Shown: positions 1 to 9,580, counted from the first letter of the stretch. The stretch: DNA of 64,000 nt from Micromonospora halophytica (GCF_900090245.1 NZ_FMDN01000003.1:453373-517372), one strand, 5' to 3'. Translations and numbers: made by a program. Notes: generated by a model not told the origin, from the letters alone.

Positions 1-1644
<1,644 letters not shown>

Positions 1645-1645
<1 letters not shown>

Positions 1646-1812
1646 CACGTCACGCGCTCCGGGGCAATCACGGCCAGCACCGGGCCGAGAGCCACCGCAA
1701 TCAACATCCACAGCCGATCCCGATGACCCCGGCGGGCCATCCACAGCGCGCTGGCCAGTCCCGAACCGACCAAGAACGCCAGCGCCACGGTGATGAACTG
1801 TGCGCGTGTCAT
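1645..1812 (-). CDS. Small two-helix membrane protein coupled to P-type ATPase
   Basis: A 55-residue protein starting MTRAQFITVALAF. It has two hydrophobic segments (about 6-24 and 34-50) joined by a basic loop MARRGHRDR, so it is an inner-membrane hairpin with the Arg-rich loop probably cytoplasmic. Its TGA stop overlaps the ATG of the downstream ATPase gene, which argues for translational coupling and a role as an accessory subunit or regulator of the pump, as small hydrophobic peptides do for other P-type ATPases; that role is inference. An upstream in-frame start would give 71 residues, but the longer N-terminus is Arg/Pro-rich and unlike a coding start. No family recognised. Confidence 0.55.
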
Positions 1813-1950
1813 GACTCTACGATCCGCGTGGGCGCCCTCCGCCGGCAGAGGAGGACGCACCGCGGCCCCAGGCCGGTCGCCTCTGGCGCCTCGGTGTCCG
1901 GACGATCAACCTGAGGTGGCGGTCGTGTCGAGAGCTTGGGCGTGGGATCC

Positions 1951-2820
1951 TCAGCCGGCGCGGCGCAGGAAGGCGCGGATCAAATCGGCGATCTCAGCGC
2001 CGTGGGTCTCCAGCGCGAAGTGGCCGGTGTCCAGCAGGTGGATCTCCGCCTCCGGCAGGTCCCGGGCGTACGCCTCGGCGCCGGCGGCCCCGAAGATCTC
2101 GTCGTGCCGCCCCCAGGTGACCAGCGTCGGCGGCTGGTGCTCGCGGAAGTAGCGCTGGAAGTCGGGGTACACGTCGAGGTTGAACTGGTAGTCCCAGAAC
2201 AGTTGGAGCTGGATCTCGGCGTTGCCGGGCCGGTCCAGGCCCGCCTGGTCGAGCAGCCAGGTCTCCGGGGCGATCCGGTCGAGCAGGTCGGTGGGGACTC
2301 CGTGGGTGTACTGCCACCTGGTCGCCTCGACCGTGAGCAGTCGGCGGACGGCGGGCTCGTGGGTGGTGCGGTCCTTGGCATGGGCGAAGAGGGCGTCCCA
2401 GAACGGGGTGAAGCCGTCCAGGTAGGCGTTGCCGCTCTGCACGACGAGCCCGGTGACCCGGTCCGGGTGGCGGGTGGCGATCCGCAGGCCGATCGGTGCG
2501 CCGTAGTCGTGCAGGTAGAGGGCGAAGCGGTCGAGTCCGAGGGTGTCGAGCAGCGCCTCGGTCACGGTGGTGAGCCGGTCGAAGCTGTAGTCGAACCCGT
2601 CGACCGGTGGCGCGGACGACTGACCGAATCCGACGTGGTCGGGGGCGATCAGGTGGTACTCGTCGGCCAGCGCGGGGATCAGGTCGCGGAACATGTGCGA
2701 GCTGGTCGGGAAGCCGTGCAGCAGGACGAGGGTGGGGCGGGTGGGGTCGCCGGCCTCCCGGTAGAAGATCTGCTGGCCCTGCACCTCGACGGTCCGGTGG
2801 CGGGTGGCGGACAGAGACAT
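1951..2820 (-). CDS. Alpha/beta hydrolase, epoxide-hydrolase/haloalkane-dehalogenase type
   Basis: A 289-residue single-domain alpha/beta hydrolase. The oxyanion-hole segment LLHGFPTS lies at about 33-40. The nucleophile elbow reads LHDYGAP, so the nucleophile is Asp105, not Ser, as in epoxide hydrolases and dehalogenases; the residue after it is Tyr where haloalkane dehalogenases carry the halide-binding Trp, so epoxide or ester-like hydrolysis is more likely than dehalogenation. The acid is in the RHDEIF segment and the catalytic His in DTGHFALE near residue 265. The gene is divergent from a TetR regulator and its start codon is 20 bp from a perfect 16-bp palindrome, so it is probably the repressor's target. 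Substrate unknown. Confidence 0.88.
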   Translation of the reverse strand: MSLSATRHRTVEVQGQQIFYREAGDPTRPTLVLLHGFPTSSHMFRDLIPALADEYHLIAPDHVGFGQSSAPPVDGFDYSFDRLTTVTEALLDTLGLDRFALYLHDYGAPIGLRIATRHPDRVTGLVVQSGNAYLDGFTPFWDALFAHAKDRTTHEPAVRRLLTVEATRWQYTHGVPTDLLDRIAPETWLLDQAGLDRPGNAEIQLQLFWDYQFNLDVYPDFQRYFREHQPPTLVTWGRHDEIFGAAGAEAYARDLPEAEIHLLDTGHFALETHGAEIADLIRAFLRRAG

Positions 2821-2840
2821 GGGGACTCCTCGACAGTCGG

Positions 2841-2856
2841 GAGAACGATCGTTCTC
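2841..2856. promoter_or_regulatory. TetR operator 1 (perfect palindrome)
   Basis: GAGAACGATCGTTCTC is a perfect 16-bp palindrome in the 90-bp gap between the hydrolase (start 2820) and the TetR gene (start 2911). It shares both 7-bp arms GAGAACG/CGTTCTC with the second site at 2876-2891, 35 bp away centre to centre. The position close to the hydrolase start suits repression of that gene. Binding is inferred from symmetry and context. Confidence 0.75.
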
Positions 2857-2875
2857 CGGCTGCCTGCTACCGTAA

Positions 2876-2891
2876 GAGAACGGACGTTCTC
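2876..2891. promoter_or_regulatory. TetR operator 2
   Basis: GAGAACG-GA-CGTTCTC repeats the arms of the 2841-2856 palindrome with a different centre. It sits 20 bp before the TetR GTG start, so it is probably the autoregulatory site. Two identical-arm sites in one divergent promoter are strong evidence for a dimeric regulator. Confidence 0.75.
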
Positions 2892-2910
2892 CGCGCAAGG
2901 GGGTTCCGCT

Positions 2911-3474
2911 GTGGACCAGGCGACAGCCGAGGAGCGGCTGCTGGACGCCGCCGACACGCTCTTCTACGAGCGCGGCGTGCAGGCCGTCGGGATGGACGCC
3001 ATCCGGCAGGCGTCCGGGGTGTCCCTCAAGCGGGCTTACCAGCTCTTTCCGTCCAAGGAGCACCTGGTCGAGGCGGTGCTGCGCCGACGGGACCGGGCCG
3101 TGCTCGCCGGGCTGCAGGCGTACACCTCGGCGCGGGCCACCCCGGCGGCGCGCATCCTCGCCGTCTTCGACTACCTCGACGACTGGTTCCGGCAGCCGGA
3201 CTTCCGCGGCTGCGCGTTCATCAACTCGTACGCCGAACTGGGCGGCGTGTCGGAGGGCGTCGCGGCCCTCGTACGCGGCCACAAGCGGGCGTTCACCGCG
3301 CACCTGGCCGCCCTCGTCGCGGCGGCCGGCGAGCCACCCGCCCTCGCCGATCAGCTCGCCATCCTGGCCAACGGCGCGATGGTCACCGCCGCCGTAACCG
3401 GCAGCCCCGAGCCGGCCCGCCAGGCCGCCGACGTGGCGCGCCGCCTGCTCGAGCCCGCTCAGGGGGTCACGTAG
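2911..3474 (+). CDS. TetR/AcrR family transcriptional regulator
   Basis: A 187-residue repressor. The N-terminal helix-turn-helix covers about 5-50: AAD-TLFYERGVQAVGMDAI-RQASGVSLKRAYQLFPSKE-LVEAVL matches the TetR_N consensus. The C-terminal ligand domain contains RGCAFINSYAELG, the pattern of the TetR_C_33-type subgroup. GTG at 2911 is chosen because AAGGGGG lies 8-14 bases upstream and the HTH begins directly after; longer in-frame starts run through the hydrolase. The divergent hydrolase and two GAGAACG-N2-CGTTCTC palindromes show local control. The inducer is unknown, probably a hydrolase substrate. Confidence 0.92.
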   Translation: MDQATAEERLLDAADTLFYERGVQAVGMDAIRQASGVSLKRAYQLFPSKEHLVEAVLRRRDRAVLAGLQAYTSARATPAARILAVFDYLDDWFRQPDFRGCAFINSYAELGGVSEGVAALVRGHKRAFTAHLAALVAAAGEPPALADQLAILANGAMVTAAVTGSPEPARQAADVARRLLEPAQGVT

Positions 3475-3703
3475 TCGTAGACCGTGCGGGCGAGCCGGCG
3501 GACGAGATCGGCGCCGGTGGCCTCCGGACCGGAGGTGAGGAAGGCGACGGCCAGGACGTGAATCGACGCGGCAACTCCGCCCAACGTGCGCCGATGGATC
3601 CACCGATCGGGTGAAAGATCGGCAATGCCGGTTCCGCCCACGCTGGTCCGCTGTTAACCCGTACGACACCCCGGTTGGTGGCTCGCGCGGCGGAGGAGTC
3701 GGC

Positions 3704-4822
3704 GTGGCAGAAACTGATTCGACGGGTTCCACCTGGCGCTACACCTGGGCCCGGAAGCAGAACGAGCGCCGGCAGCACACGTACCGCGAGGCCGAGGCGG
3801 CCTGGCGGCGGCACGACGACGAGTTGCGCCGGCTGCGGGCCCTCGCCGTCGGCCTGCGGGGCTCGGTCGCGGCGGGCAGCGGGCTGCCCCTGGAACTGGC
3901 CCCCGGCGAGGTGGTCCTCCGGGCGTGGCCGGCCGCCCAACTGGTCGAGGTGCGGCACACGGCGGTGCTGCCCGCCCCCGACCTGACCGTCGAGCCGCAC
4001 CCGGCGCCGCTGCGCCACCGACCCCCCGACGGGGTCCGGGCCACCGACGCCGGGATGGCGGTGATCACCAACCGCCGCCTGGTGTTCGTCGGCGGCAGCG
4101 GCCGGCGCGACTGGGCGTACGGCAGGATGACCGGCCTGTCCCACGACCCGGCGGCCCCGGTGACGCTGGTCCAGGTTCTCGACCGCAGGCAGACCGTCGG
4201 CCTGCTGCTGCCGGCCGTCGAGGCGGCCGACTTCCGCTTCGTGCTCACTCTCGCCTTCGCCGACGCCATCGAGCAGCGGGACACCGTCCTCGCGCAGCTC
4301 GACGAACTGATCGCCGAGCACGACCAGACCCGGCCGTTCCGCCCGGCGATCGCCACCCCCGGGCAGGCCCGGATCATCGCCCGCGTCCCCGGTGGACGCC
4401 GCACCGTCGCCGTCGCCGCCGCGCTGACCCTGGTCGTGCCGGCGGTGCTGCTCGATTCCGACCCGCCGGTGCGGTCCGGCTCCGAGGTCGCCGCCGCCGC
4501 CACGCCCGCGCCGGCGAAGTCGGCCGCGCCGAAGCCGAAGCCCGCCGCGAAACCCCGGCCGAAGCCCTCGCCGTCACGCAGCGCCGTGCCGGCCGAGCGG
4601 CGCTGCGGTGCCCCGGCAAACCCCATGGGGTACGACTACTGCGGCGGCGAGCGCATCCGCCGGCCCGACCACCGGGTCTGCGACCACTTCGACTGCGTGC
4701 AGGAGTTCTACGCCGGGCGGGGCTACCTGGTGCTGTGCAGGGACGGTTCGGTCAGCCTGACCGGTGGGCGGCGCAACGCCTGCGCCGGCCACGAGGGGGT
4801 ACGCCGCACCATCTTCACCTGA
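3704..4822 (+). CDS. Membrane-anchored protein with Cys-rich extracellular C-terminal domain
   Basis: A 372-residue protein of unknown function from GTG at 3704 (GGAGG at 3692-3696). The cytoplasmic N-terminal part has a charged helix (about 10-50) followed by a beta-rich segment with ITNRRLVFVGG, reminiscent of bacterial PH-like membrane-sensing domains. A single membrane helix (RTVAVAAALTLVVPAVLL) lies at about 250-268, then a Pro/Lys/Ala linker, then a C-terminal domain with six Cys (CGAP.NP.GYDYCGG ... CDHFDCVQEFY ... CRDGSV ... ACAGHEG). That C-terminal pattern recurs at the ends of many secreted actinobacterial proteins and probably forms disulfides outside the cell. No enzyme motif seen. 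Confidence 0.72.
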   Translation: MAETDSTGSTWRYTWARKQNERRQHTYREAEAAWRRHDDELRRLRALAVGLRGSVAAGSGLPLELAPGEVVLRAWPAAQLVEVRHTAVLPAPDLTVEPHPAPLRHRPPDGVRATDAGMAVITNRRLVFVGGSGRRDWAYGRMTGLSHDPAAPVTLVQVLDRRQTVGLLLPAVEAADFRFVLTLAFADAIEQRDTVLAQLDELIAEHDQTRPFRPAIATPGQARIIARVPGGRRTVAVAAALTLVVPAVLLDSDPPVRSGSEVAAAATPAPAKSAAPKPKPAAKPRPKPSPSRSAVPAERRCGAPANPMGYDYCGGERIRRPDHRVCDHFDCVQEFYAGRGYLVLCRDGSVSLTGGRRNACAGHEGVRRTIFT

Positions 4823-4826
4823 CCGG

Positions 4827-4940
4827 TCAGGGCGACGGCGGGGTGTCGAAGTCCGGCACGGTCAACGTGCCGTCGTAGAAGGCGCGGGCGCGGGGCAGGT
4901 CGGCGACGCCGAGGGTGACCAGGCTGATCCGCTGCTCCAT
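4827..4940 (-). pseudogene. Remnant of a VOC/glyoxalase-family gene with internal deletion
   Basis: A 37-codon frame starts MEQRISLVTLGVADLPRARAFYDG, which is the canonical beginning of actinobacterial VOC (glyoxalase/bleomycin-resistance) proteins, including the first metal-side strand and the RARAFY helix. It then passes straight into GTLTVPDFDTPP, which resembles the C-terminal strand of such proteins. About 90-100 central residues expected for a VOC domain are missing with the frame kept. Whether the short peptide is expressed is unknown; an intact unrelated VOC gene lies at 7298-7666. Confidence 0.5.
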
Positions 4941-4973
4941 GCCTCCGGACGCTACCGGTGCGCTCCGACACCG

Positions 4974-5528
4974 TCAGCGCGTCCCACCCCGGGCGAGCGG
5001 CAGCAGCCCGACCAGCACCAGAGCCGCGCCGACCGGCAGCAGGTCCAACTCGACGGCGATCGCCACGAAGCCGACCAGCACCAGCACCGGGCTCCACGGC
5101 GGCAGCAGACGCGGCCGGACCAGGACCGCCCGCACCAGCAACGCCAGCAGGCCCAGCTCGAACAGGGCCGGCCCGAGGAGGAACACCGGGCCGGGGATCA
5201 CCGCCACGTCCTCCAGTCCGGGGAACAGGTCGTAGACGATCACCCAGAGGAAGCCGGCCGCACCGAGCAGGGTGGCCGCCGTCGCGACCGTCAGCCCCGC
5301 CCGCCACCCGGCCGGCAGCAGCACACGACGCAGCCGCAGCGCCAGCGCGCCGAAGACCAGGATGCCGAGGCCGAACGCGACGTGCCCGACGTCCCAGGCC
5401 CAGCCGTTGCCCCGGTCGCCGTCGAGCCCGTCGGCGAAGCGGAACAGGCCGTAGACGAGCAGCAGCAGCGGGGCGACGACGGCGGGCAGGCGGAGCGACG
5501 AGCCGGCGCGGGTATCGGTGAGCGTCAT
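4974..5528 (-). CDS. Multi-pass membrane protein of unknown function
   Basis: A 184-residue protein, start MTLTDTRAGSSLRLPAVV at 5528. It has about five hydrophobic helices: near 17-35, 45-65, 75-95, 100-125 (with DLFPGLED in the loop) and 135-175. No catalytic motif or family pattern was recognised. It stands alone, between the VOC remnant and the divergent yidD gene. A longer in-frame start at 5618 would add an Arg/Gly-rich stretch without hydrophobic character and was rejected. Confidence 0.65.
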   Translation of the reverse strand: MTLTDTRAGSSLRLPAVVAPLLLLVYGLFRFADGLDGDRGNGWAWDVGHVAFGLGILVFGALALRLRRVLLPAGWRAGLTVATAATLLGAAGFLWVIVYDLFPGLEDVAVIPGPVFLLGPALFELGLLALLVRAVLVRPRLLPPWSPVLVLVGFVAIAVELDLLPVGAALVLVGLLPLARGGTR

Positions 5529-5638
5529 CAGCCCAGGCTGGCAGGACAGCCGCCGCCGGGCATCCGGGCCGACCCGTAAGCGGCCCCCGAGGCCGCCCCG
5601 GATTCCCGCCACCTGCAAGGTGGCGCGGCTGCCGCATC

Positions 5639-6019
5639 ATGTACGACGTGATCGACCTCAAGCGCAAGCGGCACCCGTCCAAGAAACACAAGAAGCGCGA
5701 CTGGTGCGACTGCAACTGCGACGGCCCGGACTGCTGCGACTTCGGGCTCTTCTCCTTCCTGCTCACCCTCGGCGCGACCACCGCGCAGGTCAGCCGCGCG
5801 CCACTCGTCGACCGGGCCGGCCGCGCCGCCATCCTCGGCTACCGGCGCTGGCTGTCGCACCGCTGGCCCGGCCAGTGCCGCTACACCCCGACGTGCAGCG
5901 CGTACGGCCTCACCGCCGTCGAGAGGTACGGCCTTGCCGTCGGCGGGCGGATGGCCGCGGACCGGCTGCGCCGCTGCAAGCCGCACATGCCGCGCGGCAC
6001 CCACGACCCGGTCCGATAA
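5639..6019 (+). CDS. yidD: Membrane protein insertion efficiency factor YidD
   Basis: A 126-residue protein. The central part has the YidD signature: ILGYRRWLS, then CRYTPTCSAYGLTAVERYG and the final RRCKPH, with the conserved Cys pair. YidD assists YidC-dependent insertion of membrane proteins. It has an N-terminal extension of about 45 residues with lysine-rich and Cys-rich stretches (CDCNCDGPDCCDF) not found in the usual 70-90-residue protein; such extensions occur in actinobacterial paralogues encoded away from the rpmH-rnpA-yidC locus, as here. ATG at 5639 is the only plausible start preceding this extension. Confidence 0.9.
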   Translation: MYDVIDLKRKRHPSKKHKKRDWCDCNCDGPDCCDFGLFSFLLTLGATTAQVSRAPLVDRAGRAAILGYRRWLSHRWPGQCRYTPTCSAYGLTAVERYGLAVGGRMAADRLRRCKPHMPRGTHDPVR

Positions 6020-6060
6020 CCACTGGCCGGCCCACGCCGGTGGCACTACCGTCGGCGGGC

Positions 6061-7221
6061 GTGACCCGCACCGTGACCCTCGTCCTGGTCGATGCCACCG
6101 GCCGCCCCCTCGGGGCGCTGCCCGAGTACGAGGTGGAGTCGCCCTGGTGGCAGGAGGTCGACCCGGTGGTGCGGGGCGCGCCCGTCGAGGTGAGCGTGCT
6201 GCGCCTGCTGGACGGACACGGTGACCGACCGGGCGTCGGCGGCCGGGTCCGCTACCTGGCCGAGGTCGCCGAGCCGCCCGCCGTGCCGCTGCGCCCGACG
6301 CCGGTGGACCTCGCCCCGCACCCGCTGCGCGCCCCGTACGCCGAGCCCGGTGGCCCGGCCGCCAGCGTCGCCTGGGCGCGGGCCGTCCTGGACCGCCTCG
6401 GCCGGCCCGCCGGCGAGGTGACGCAGCGGCGAACCTGGAACCTGTCGGCGATCTGGCGACTCGACTCACCGCACGGAACGGCCTGGCTCAAGCAGGTGCC
6501 CGGCTTCTTCCGGCACGAAGCGGCGGTGCTGCGCCGGCTCGGCACGGTCACGCCCGGGCGGGTACCGGTCCTGCTGGCCGCCGACGGCGACGGGCGGATG
6601 CTGCTCGACCACGTGCCGGGGGAGGACCGCTACGACGCCGACACCACCGAACGCGCCGCCATCGCCACCGACCAGCACGACCTCCAGGTACGCGCGCTCG
6701 GACTCGTCGACGACCTGGTCGCGGACGGCGTGCCGGACATGCGTGGGCCGGCGCTCGCCCGGTGGATCCGCGCGACGATCCCGCCGTCGGCGCTGCCCGC
6801 CACCGATCCGCTCGACGCTCTGGAGGACCGGCTCGCGCAGGTGGCGCGGTGCGCGCTGCCGGACACCCTCGTCCATGGCGACCTGCACCCCGGCAACGTC
6901 CGGGGCGACGGCGCGCGGCGAGTGATCATCGACTGGGGGGACGCGTTCGTCGGGCACCCGGCGTTCGACATCCTCCGGCTGACCGAAGGGCTGCCCGCGT
7001 CCTCGGCCGCCCCGCTGCTGGCGGGGTGGTGCGCGCGGTGGCGGGACAGCGTGCCCGGGTGCGACCCGGAACGGGCGGTGGAGTTGCTGCGGCCGGTGGC
7101 GGCGCTGCGGATGGCGGCCGTGTACGCGATGTTCCTCGCCGGCATCGAGCCGAGCGAACGCATCTACCACGCCGACGACGTGCCGCAATACCTGGCGAGA
7201 GCAGCCTCCGAGATCGGCTGA
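6061..7221 (+). CDS. Phosphotransferase (APH/choline kinase fold) with N-terminal extension
   Basis: A 386-residue protein from GTG 6061. The C-terminal two thirds are an aminoglycoside-phosphotransferase/choline-kinase fold: nucleotide-binding strands near 125-155 (AIWRLDSPHGTAWLKQVPG), the catalytic loop HGDLHPGN near 277-284, and the metal-binding IIDWGDAFVGHP. The first 115 residues are separate, starting VTLVLVDATGRPLGALP and rich in beta strands, resembling a degenerate NUDIX-like domain; no NUDIX box is present. Substrate unknown; single-gene context gives no clue to antibiotic resistance. Confidence 0.82.
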   Translation: MTRTVTLVLVDATGRPLGALPEYEVESPWWQEVDPVVRGAPVEVSVLRLLDGHGDRPGVGGRVRYLAEVAEPPAVPLRPTPVDLAPHPLRAPYAEPGGPAASVAWARAVLDRLGRPAGEVTQRRTWNLSAIWRLDSPHGTAWLKQVPGFFRHEAAVLRRLGTVTPGRVPVLLAADGDGRMLLDHVPGEDRYDADTTERAAIATDQHDLQVRALGLVDDLVADGVPDMRGPALARWIRATIPPSALPATDPLDALEDRLAQVARCALPDTLVHGDLHPGNVRGDGARRVIIDWGDAFVGHPAFDILRLTEGLPASSAAPLLAGWCARWRDSVPGCDPERAVELLRPVAALRMAAVYAMFLAGIEPSERIYHADDVPQYLARAASEIG

Positions 7222-7297
7222 CGGCGCTCTACGTACGCGAGCTCGCCGTGCGCTTCGCAGCCGAACGTCGATGCTGCCTGATCCTCCTCGGACACCG

Positions 7298-7666
7298 TCA
7301 CTCCGGGGCGTGGCAGACCGCCTCGACGTTGTTGCCGTCCGGGTCGCGGACGAACGCGCCGAAGTAGGTCGGGTGGTACTCCGGCCAGACCCTGGGCGCG
7401 TGCAGCACCTCCGCGCCGGCCCCGACCGCCGCGTCGTGGAACGCCTGCACGGCCGCCCGGCTCGGGGCGGTGAACGCGACGTGCGTCTCGTACCCGTTCC
7501 CGGGGGAGGTCGCGGGGCTGATCCAGAAGTCGGGGTGCTCGACGCCGTAGCCGATCACGTCGCCGAATTCCATCATCCGGCGCGCGCCCAGCGGGGCGAG
7601 GACGGTGTCGTAGAAGGCGCTGCTGGCGGGGATGTCGCGGGACTGGATGCCCAGGTGGTCGAGCAC
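7298..7666 (-). CDS. VOC family protein (glyoxalase/dioxygenase-like)
   Basis: A 122-residue protein with one complete VOC domain. It starts MLDHLGIQSRDIPASSAFYDTVLAPLG and ends FGAFVRDPDGNNVEAVCH, the two halves of the beta-alpha-beta-beta-beta fold with a metal-ligand His near the start and Glu near the end. Members include lactoylglutathione lyase-like enzymes and resistance proteins; this subgroup is mostly uncharacterised. It stands alone, divergent from the membrane gene at 7933. Confidence 0.88.
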   Translation of the reverse strand: MLDHLGIQSRDIPASSAFYDTVLAPLGARRMMEFGDVIGYGVEHPDFWISPATSPGNGYETHVAFTAPSRAAVQAFHDAAVGAGAEVLHAPRVWPEYHPTYFGAFVRDPDGNNVEAVCHAPE

Positions 7667-7761
7667 GTCGTGTCTCCTTCATGTGTCGTGGCCCGGCAAG
7701 GCTAGGACCGGCCTACGACCTTTCCGTGTGCTGCTCAAGGCGTGCCTGGCCGACCGGCACT

Positions 7762-7794
7762 GCCTGTCGTCGCCGCGCGTCGCCGACGACAGGC
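7762..7794. repeat. 11-bp inverted repeat in divergent intergenic region
   Basis: GCCTGTCGTCG (7762-7772) and CGACGACAGGC (7784-7794) are perfect inverted arms around 11 bases. The site lies between a minus-strand gene starting at 7666 and a plus-strand gene starting at 7933, so it cannot be a terminator of either; it is an operator or a leader hairpin. The arms contain CTGTCG and CGACAG, as in the palindromes at 21679 and 30598, but spaced 17 rather than 6. Confidence 0.5.
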
Positions 7795-7932
7795 CGACGT
7801 CGCCGCACGACCAGGACCGAAGGTCCCGCCCGCCGGTGACCTCGCCCCCTGCCGCATCCCCGTGACGCCGCGCAGGCTGGAGGGAGACAGGGACCGGCGC
7901 CACGCCCGCCGGCGGCAGGGTCGGGAGGCATC

Positions 7933-8895
7933 ATGGCCACGCAGCTCACCACCCACCCGGCAGCACGGGCCGTCGACCGGTACCGGCCGCTCGGCGTCGC
8001 GCTCACCGCCCTCGCAGCGGCCATGGCGACGGCCTCGCTGCTCGGCCCGCTCGGGTTCGACCTGATGCGCTACCGCACCTCACCGACCACCCTGCACCAA
8101 CTCCTCGTGCTGTTCGTGATGGCGCCGCTGGCCGTGGCCGCCGCCGTGCTCGCGTACCGCCGGCACCCGGTCGCGCCGCCGCTGGCCACCGGCGTCGCCG
8201 GGTACGCCGTCTACACGTATGCCCAGGTGATCATCGGTCAGGAGTACCTGCGGCTGCCCGGCACCGTGGAACGGTTCTTCCCGCTGCTGCTCGCCGTGTT
8301 CCTGCTCGCCGAGGCGGTACTCGTGCTGGCCTGGCGGGCGCTGCCGTCGTCCCTGCCCGCGCCGTCGGCGCGGCTGCGGCGGGCCACCGGGACGACCCTG
8401 CTCGTGGCGGCCGGGTTTCTGACCTTCGGGCTGCACCTGCCGACCATGCTGACCGCCTGGTCGGACCCGACCGCCATGACCGAGTACGCCTCCAGCCCCA
8501 CCCCGTTCTGGATGGTCAAACTGATGGACCTCGGCATCGTCGTCCCGGCCGCCGTGGCCGTCGGCGTCGGCGTGCTGCGGCGGGCCGGCTGGGCGCAGCG
8601 GGTGGCGTACCCGCTGCTGACCTGGCTGACCTGCCTGGCGGTGTCGGTGACGTCGATGGCGGTGGTGATGTTGGCCGACGGCGACCCGGATGCGTCGCCG
8701 GTGCTGGCGGTCGGGTTCGGCGTGGTCACCGTGGCGCTGGCTTGGCTGACGGTGGCGGCCCACCGGCCGCTGGCGGTCCGCCGCGTGCCGGCGGCCAGCG
8801 CGCTCTGCTACTGCGCCCCGGACATCCCCCGGGACCTTGTCACGCTGTCGGCGGGCAGAGGTGCGCCTCGGCCGGCCGCCGGCGTTAGGCGGTAG
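7933..8895 (+). CDS. Polytopic membrane protein of unknown function
   Basis: A 320-residue protein, ATG at 7933 with GGGAGG nine bases upstream. It has seven to eight hydrophobic helices spread from about residue 20 to 270, including a first-loop segment DLMRYRTSPTTLHQLL and a long second-half helix pair. The last 45 residues are hydrophilic (CYCAPDIPRDLV...). No transporter or enzyme motif was recognised. Standalone gene; a conspicuous inverted repeat lies 140 bp upstream. Confidence 0.7.
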   Translation: MATQLTTHPAARAVDRYRPLGVALTALAAAMATASLLGPLGFDLMRYRTSPTTLHQLLVLFVMAPLAVAAAVLAYRRHPVAPPLATGVAGYAVYTYAQVIIGQEYLRLPGTVERFFPLLLAVFLLAEAVLVLAWRALPSSLPAPSARLRRATGTTLLVAAGFLTFGLHLPTMLTAWSDPTAMTEYASSPTPFWMVKLMDLGIVVPAAVAVGVGVLRRAGWAQRVAYPLLTWLTCLAVSVTSMAVVMLADGDPDASPVLAVGFGVVTVALAWLTVAAHRPLAVRRVPAASALCYCAPDIPRDLVTLSAGRGAPRPAAGVRR

Positions 8896-8992
8896 AGCGG
8901 TACGGCTTGCTCAGCCTGCACGTCCCTTCCACCGTTCGCGCCCGTTGCGGGTGTCGTCGGTGTCCCGGGCAGTCCCTGTGATTGAGTGACCG

Positions 8993-9580
8993 GTGACCGA
9001 CCAGTTTGCTCATGGGGATGCGATGGCTGCCGCAGTACGGGAAATTGAGGTCAAGTACCGGGTGATCGACTCGGCGGCGCTGGTTCGAGCCCTGGCTCAG
9101 CGTGGAGCCGTTCTTTCGGAACCGGTTCGCCAGGATGACCAGGCATACGCCGCCAGTGACTGGACCTACGGGCAGAGTAAGGTAGGGGCCGCGTTCGCCC
9201 GGCTGCGTACGGAGAACGGTCGGCACACGTTCTGCGTCAAGAAGCCGCTCGAGAACGAGCTTGCCTGCGCGGAGCACGAAACCGAGGTCCTCGCCCGAGA
9301 CCCGATGCACGCGGCGATCCTTGCCATGGGTTTCTATCCGACCACTCGAATCGTGAAGACCCGGCGTACCACCCGGCTCGACGAGATGTCGCTCTGTCTC
9401 GATGAGGTGGAGGGGCTCGGCGTGTTCTTCGAGATCGAAGTCATGGCCGATGATGATCGGCCGGCGATCGAGGTCCAAGAGGATCTGGACGGCTTCGCCC
9501 GCTCCCTCGGCGCCGAACTGGTGCGCATCACCGAGACCTACGACGCGTTGGTGCACGCGGCCTCACCGGTTGGCTGCTGA
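8993..9580 (+). CDS. CYTH domain protein (triphosphatase/adenylate cyclase IV-like)
   Basis: A 195-residue protein. The N-terminal EIEVKYR is the ExExK motif that coordinates the metal and triphosphate in CYTH enzymes (class IV adenylyl cyclase, thiamine triphosphatase, inorganic triphosphatase). Later strands AFARLRTENG, TFCVKKPL, HETEV, LCLDEVEGLGVFFEIEV supply the expected basic and acidic residues lining the tunnel. Length fits a stand-alone CYTH protein. The gene converges on, and overlaps by 43 bp, the thymidylate-kinase-like gene. A GTG at 8993 or ATG at 9023 could be the start. Substrate unknown; the neighbourhood suggests a nucleoside triphosphate derivative (inference). Confidence 0.88.
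   Translation: MTDQFAHGDAMAAAVREIEVKYRVIDSAALVRALAQRGAVLSEPVRQDDQAYAASDWTYGQSKVGAAFARLRTENGRHTFCVKKPLENELACAEHETEVLARDPMHAAILAMGFYPTTRIVKTRRTTRLDEMSLCLDEVEGLGVFFEIEVMADDDRPAIEVQEDLDGFARSLGAELVRITETYDALVHAASPVGC

Noticed and set aside
1936..2900. Upstream extension of the TetR frame through the hydrolase gene
   Set aside because: Antisense of a real gene; the GTG at 2911 with AAGGGGG is the true start.
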